Below, piece after piece: positions 60,859 to 64,000 of a DNA stretch of 64,000 bases (position 1 is the first letter of the stretch; every line of letters begins with the position of its first letter). A program made the position numbers and the translations under genes. The notes under the pieces were generated by a model. It was not told where the DNA came from. It did no database searches and saw only the letters and a program-made list of their open reading frames with translations. Source of the stretch: an uncultured Sphingomonadaceae bacterium (GTDB lineage Bacteria > Pseudomonadota > Alphaproteobacteria > Sphingomonadales > Sphingomonadaceae). The DNA is taken from contig CAJXSN010000005.1 in the NCBI GenBank assembly GCA_913060895.1, positions 1 through 64,000 of the forward strand. The letters are read 5' to 3'.

Positions 60859-61599
60859 TCAGACACCGGCATACCACTGGTATCCGGCGCGGTCTTCCCA
60901 ATAGCCGCCCTTGCCTGCGCCAATATTGTCCAGACTGGCGACCGCTTCGATGGCGGTCACGTATTTGGCGTGCTTGTAGCCCAGTTGCCGTTCGATCCGC
61001 ATACGGGCAGGTGCGCCGTTTTTCACCGGCAGGTTTTCTCCGTTGAGCTGGTGGGCGATAATCGTCTGGGGATGGTAGGCGTCCAGCATGTCGACGCTTT
61101 CGTAATAGTCGTCGCCATTGAGGTTGTCGGCACAGCGGAACACGATGAAGCGGGCCCCGTCCTGCACATTGGCTGCATCCAGCAGGGTCGATAATTGCGG
61201 GCCGGTCCACTGGCCGATCGCGCTCCATCCCTCGACGCAATCGTGGCGGGTAATCTGGGTGCGCTGGGGCAGGGCGCGCAGGTTCGCCATCGTCAGCGTC
61301 ATCGGATTATCGACCATACCGCCCACCGTGATCCGCCAATCGGCAAATCCGGCAGCCGCCTGAGCCTGATAATCACCATTGGCCGGATTGGTCGATCCAT
61401 TGCCGCGAAAATCGGGCGAGATGTCCTCGGGCTGGAATTCCGGCGCGAGCGCCGTGCGCCCGCCCAGCGCGTCGTGGAGGTTTTTGTGCCAGTTCGGCGC
61501 GGCTTCCAGCAGGGCCTTGCCCGGCGCTGTTTCACCGATTTTCTGGCACCCCGCGACAAAAGCGGCGCCCATTCCGATCAGCAGATTGCGGCGCTTCAT
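60859..61599 (-). CDS. molybdopterin-dependent oxidoreductase, lipoprotein
   Basis: ATG 61599 is used since it overlaps the cytochrome b gene by 4 bases and starts a Tat-like leader MKRRNLLIGMGAAFVAGC, which also contains a lipobox (VAGC, Cys18). The 246-residue protein belongs to the sulfite oxidase/MsrP fold: the molybdenum-ligand Cys is Cys121 in RHDCVEGWSAIGQWTG, and RFIVFRCADNL and the PARMRIERQLGYKHAKYVTA segment complete the pterin site. It is shorter than MsrP and lacks clear MsrQ company, so the substrate is not known. Electrons probably pass to the adjacent cytochrome b. Confidence 0.85.
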   Translation of the reverse strand: MKRRNLLIGMGAAFVAGCQKIGETAPGKALLEAAPNWHKNLHDALGGRTALAPEFQPEDISPDFRGNGSTNPANGDYQAQAAAGFADWRITVGGMVDNPMTLTMANLRALPQRTQITRHDCVEGWSAIGQWTGPQLSTLLDAANVQDGARFIVFRCADNLNGDDYYESVDMLDAYHPQTIIAHQLNGENLPVKNGAPARMRIERQLGYKHAKYVTAIEAVASLDNIGAGKGGYWEDRAGYQWYAGV

Positions 61600-62300
61600 G
61601 ATGGTTCCTCCGCAGTGTCCGGGCCTGAGATACGGCCACCGGCAATCATGCCCCACATATGCTTGAGCGGTTTGTGCACGATCACCAGCGCAACATGGAC
61701 CACGAAAAATGCGAACACTGCCCATGCAAAAATGAAGTGCAGCGAACGCGCGCTCTGGCGGCCGCCCAGAATATCGACCAGCCAACCAAACCACGGTTCC
61801 ACACCGGGGCTGATTGCCATGCCGGTAAAGACCATCATCGGCAGGAAAATACCCAGAACCAGGCCGTAGGAAACCTTCTGCAGAAAATTGTATTTCCCGC
61901 CCCCATGCTCGAAATCGAAGCGGGCATGGGCCTTGATATCGGCCCACACATTGGCCGGTTTCCATTCGCGGCGGGTGGTGGAAATATCGCGCTTGAAATG
62001 GCGGTTCGCCAGCATGGCAACCCATATGAACAGCAGCATCAGGGCAAAGGGCCACGCCATAAGAATATGCCAGTCCCGCGCCTGCGCAAGGCTGTAATAA
62101 TCAGGGATGGTCATCCAGCCGGGGAAGCGCGGAACCTCCAGCCAGGCCTGTTCGGGGGCGAAACCCCAATCGCCCCAATAGAGGCGCCGGTGGCCGTTGG
62201 AAATGTTGAGGCCGGACATGAACAGCACCGCGATGCAGATCAGATTGATCCAATGCCAGAGGCGGGTGGACAATGCGTGTTTTCTGGTACCGCTTTTCAT
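61596..62300 (-). CDS. cytochrome b561-like membrane protein
   Basis: The 234-residue membrane protein has four to five helices and the b561/FdnI-like heme motifs: STRLWHWINLICIAVLFMSG with His near 16, RDWHILMAWPFALMLLFIWV and RSLHFIFAWAVFAFFVVHVA. It is coupled to the molybdoenzyme by a 4-base overlap and preceded by the SDR gene with another 4-base overlap. It likely shuttles electrons between quinone and the periplasmic molybdoenzyme. Confidence 0.87.
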   Translation of the reverse strand: MKSGTRKHALSTRLWHWINLICIAVLFMSGLNISNGHRRLYWGDWGFAPEQAWLEVPRFPGWMTIPDYYSLAQARDWHILMAWPFALMLLFIWVAMLANRHFKRDISTTRREWKPANVWADIKAHARFDFEHGGGKYNFLQKVSYGLVLGIFLPMMVFTGMAISPGVEPWFGWLVDILGGRQSARSLHFIFAWAVFAFFVVHVALVIVHKPLKHMWGMIAGGRISGPDTAEEPS

Positions 62301-63061
62301 CGGGTTGCGCCCTCTCGTGCCAGGTAAATGACATCCCTCTGCTGCCGGAGCAGATGCTGGCCGCTATCGACGAACAATGTGGTTCCGCTTTCCAGCCATC
62401 CCCCGGCCAGGAACAGTGCGGCATCGCATATCTCGTCCAGACCAGTCTTGCGGCGGAGCAGGTTGAGGCGGTGCGAAACATCTGTCTCCTCCTCCGCCTG
62501 ATCGTGGCTGGCCAGAATGGCACCGGGGGCAAGGCCATATATCCGGTCGGCGGGGCGCGGCCTGGCCATTGACAGCATCGGGATCGCGCCACCAACGGCG
62601 TGCTTGCTCATTGTATAGCTGAAGAAGTCGGGATTGGTGTTATCCAGCTTCTGATCGGTAAACTGGATCACCCTTCGCCCGCCAGTGTATTGCGCATGGT
62701 GCAGAAAACCCTGGGCCAGCAATGCCGGGGCCAGAGCGTTGACGGCCATTGCCCGTCCGTATGTTGACGGGTCCAGCGCGGTTACGGAATCATTTTTGAA
62801 GACGGCGGCGCAGTTTATCAGCATCTGCCAATCGGGCAGACGTTTGGCCAGCGCAGCCACGGTTCCTGAAAGTTCATGCGTATCGGCCAGATCGAAACGG
62901 ATCGTCTCCGCGCTCGGCAGGCTGGCGGCGAGCGTTTCTGCTTCTGCGCGGCTGGTGCGGTAATGGATAACGACATGCCAGCCCGCTTTGCCGAAAGCCT
63001 GTGACAGACCTGCCCCGATACGCTGGGCACCTCCGGTGATAAGGACGGCCGGCCTGTTCAT
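62297..63061 (-). CDS. short-chain dehydrogenase/reductase, pteridine-reductase-like
   Basis: ATG 63061 (MNRPAVLITGGAQRIGAGLS) is chosen over an upstream in-frame ATG that is not conserved. The 254-residue protein has the nucleotide motif TGGAQRIG, i.e. TGxxxRxG as in pteridine reductases (PTR1/FolM), an NCAAV strand near residue 90 and the catalytic YTMSK (Tyr-x3-Lys). The end is GLDEICDAALFLAGGWLESG. It is coupled to the cytochrome b561 gene by 4 bases, so a function with the pterin-bearing enzyme or in pteridine supply is plausible but unproven. Confidence 0.83.
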   Translation of the reverse strand: MNRPAVLITGGAQRIGAGLSQAFGKAGWHVVIHYRTSRAEAETLAASLPSAETIRFDLADTHELSGTVAALAKRLPDWQMLINCAAVFKNDSVTALDPSTYGRAMAVNALAPALLAQGFLHHAQYTGGRRVIQFTDQKLDNTNPDFFSYTMSKHAVGGAIPMLSMARPRPADRIYGLAPGAILASHDQAEEETDVSHRLNLLRRKTGLDEICDAALFLAGGWLESGTTLFVDSGQHLLRQQRDVIYLAREGATR

Positions 63062-63312
63062 GCTTTCGCCATTGGAACCGAAAGCCGGGGCCATATCGTG
63101 CGCAGGCTGACAGCAGAGACCCCGCCTCCTGTACAATGCCGGAAAAAGCCCGGGGATCGAGGTGGGTAAACGTTACGCATCAGCCTCTTGGAGCACAGGG
63201 CGCCGCAGTAGGAAAGCCGGAGGGCCGGTTTTTCTTCTGCACAGATATACACAAGGCGCACTGCCCGGACGGGGCAGCGCGCCTGTATGCAATTACCTGT
63301 TGTCGCGGCAGG

Positions 63313-63690
63313 TTAGCGGCAGCTGATGCTGCCCTTGTCGATTTCACGGCCCAGCAGCCCGCCGGCCACGGCCCCGACGACCGCACCCAGGGTGCGGTCT
63401 GCGGCAACTTCCCGTCCGGCCAGCGCGCCTACGCCCGCACCGATAACAAGGCCGGTGGTTCCGTTGTCGCGGCGGCAGTGATACTGGCCGCCATCACCGC
63501 GCCAGACCCGGTCGTTCCGGCTAATCCGCCGCGGCTGAACATATTGGCCACGCGAATTGTAGATGTGCGAATCTTTGGCTTTCTTGCCGTATGCTTTCGC
63601 ATGGCGGGGCGGGTCGGCCAGCGCGGGGGTTGCGGCTACACCGGTGATGGTCATGGCGGATGCAGCTATTGCGAGGGCGAGCGTTTTCAT
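63313..63690 (-). CDS. glycine-zipper 2TM-domain secreted protein
   Basis: The 125-residue product has a signal peptide (MKTLALAIAASAMTITGVAA, cleavage near ALADPP), an Arg/Tyr-rich mid part with QYHCRRDNGTTG, and a glycine zipper GLVIGAGVGALAGREVAADR followed by LGAVVGAVAGGLLGREIDKG. This matches the 2TM glycine-zipper (Rick_17kDa-like) family found in outer-membrane-associated proteins. Two Cys remain (HCRR, ISCR). Function is unknown. Confidence 0.8.
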   Translation of the reverse strand: MKTLALAIAASAMTITGVAATPALADPPRHAKAYGKKAKDSHIYNSRGQYVQPRRISRNDRVWRGDGGQYHCRRDNGTTGLVIGAGVGALAGREVAADRTLGAVVGAVAGGLLGREIDKGSISCR

Positions 63691-63829
63691 AATCTGGACC
63701 TTTCGGTTGAAGTGTTATGAAAAAGCAATGTTCGGGGCACGGTCAGGCTCCACAACCTCGGATGAACGCGTCATTTTCCAGCAATATCCGCGATGAACCG
63801 AGTGTTTTACGCGGCAGGCCGTTATCGCT

Positions 63830-64000
63830 TCAAGGCTGCATCGCTGTGCGAACCTTGCTGCGCCACAATTCGCAGAGCCGGTCCAGCGCGGCGATTTCGC
63901 GCAGTTCCTGCGGATTTGCCTTATGCGCCTTGTCATACAGTTTGGCGAACAGGCGTGCGACAGGCCACTCGCTATGGCCCGTGTCCACCTGCTCCAGAAC
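63830..64000 (-). CDS. 3' part of an unidentified gene
   Basis: Reading from the window edge on the minus strand, an open frame ends at TGA 63830-63832. The 56 visible C-terminal residues, VLEQVDTGHSEWPVARLFAK and on to LWRSKVRTAMQP, are helical and charged (QELREIAALDRLCELWRSKV). No family is recognised from this tail. The N-terminal part lies outside the window. Confidence 0.6.
   Translation of the reverse strand, partial: VLEQVDTGHSEWPVARLFAKLYDKAHKANPQELREIAALDRLCELWRSKVRTAMQP

Overview
The window looks like chromosomal DNA of an alphaproteobacterium of the order Sphingomonadales, most likely an Erythrobacteraceae member. This is an inference from high GC, the str-S10-spc-alpha gene order, ribosomal protein S5 with a long Gly/Arg-rich N-terminal arm, a vertebrate-like prolyl oligopeptidase with signal peptide, and a GAAC-N7-GAAC LexA-type box at uvrA. 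No rRNA, tRNA, CRISPR array or complete insertion sequence was seen.

Layout. 1-800: a PIN-domain gene cut at its 3' end, possibly by an IS edge. 1242-5822: str operon (rpsL, rpsG, fusA, tuf). 5967-18765: S10/spc operons (rpsJ to secY, adk) preceded by a plausible promoter and a terminator-like leader. 19880-22414: alpha operon (rpsM, rpsK, rpoA, rplQ). Two decayed genes sit beside it: an SRPBCC-type gene broken by a 14-bp tandem duplication, and a serine hydrolase reduced to its two ends. 23034-28277: a secreted prolyl oligopeptidase, two related secreted proteins, a TRIC/UPF0126 membrane protein and a PepSY protein. 28393-37531 (minus): a TCA block mdh-sucD-sucA-sucB-lipoprotein-lpdA followed by a polytopic membrane protein and a VOC protein; sucC is absent. 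37766-41404 (minus): an AGDEF/EAL signalling protein, a small protein and a SleB-type cell wall hydrolase. 41708-46612: a cobalamin riboswitch controlling btuB-btuF-btuC-btuD. 46818-52044: a small secreted protein, an M3 peptidase with a probably frameshifted C-terminus, a membrane-anchored GH24 lysozyme and a GGEEF cyclase. 52247-55460: an SOS-type uvrA and a zinc-ribbon mini-gene.

55630-58265 is the most accessory-looking part. It holds a winged-helix-like plus TIR-like effector candidate, a GIY-YIG protein, a tiny ORF and a broken HTH gene that share a 38-bp leader repeat, and a 232-bp gene-free element bounded by inverted repeats. 58235-64000 returns to housekeeping content: rlpA, argG, a DUF1801 protein, a translationally coupled SDR / cytochrome b561 / molybdopterin oxidoreductase trio, a glycine-zipper protein and a partial gene.

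Functionally the window is dominated by translation, protein export, the 2-oxoglutarate to malate part of the TCA cycle and cobalamin uptake. The candidates for something less described are the wHTH-TIR-like gene with its GIY-YIG neighbour, the cobalamin-binding lipoprotein whose signal peptide is encoded by a dispersed palindromic repeat, and the SEDS-like membrane protein behind lpdA. No single wholly new multi-gene system can be proven from sequence alone.
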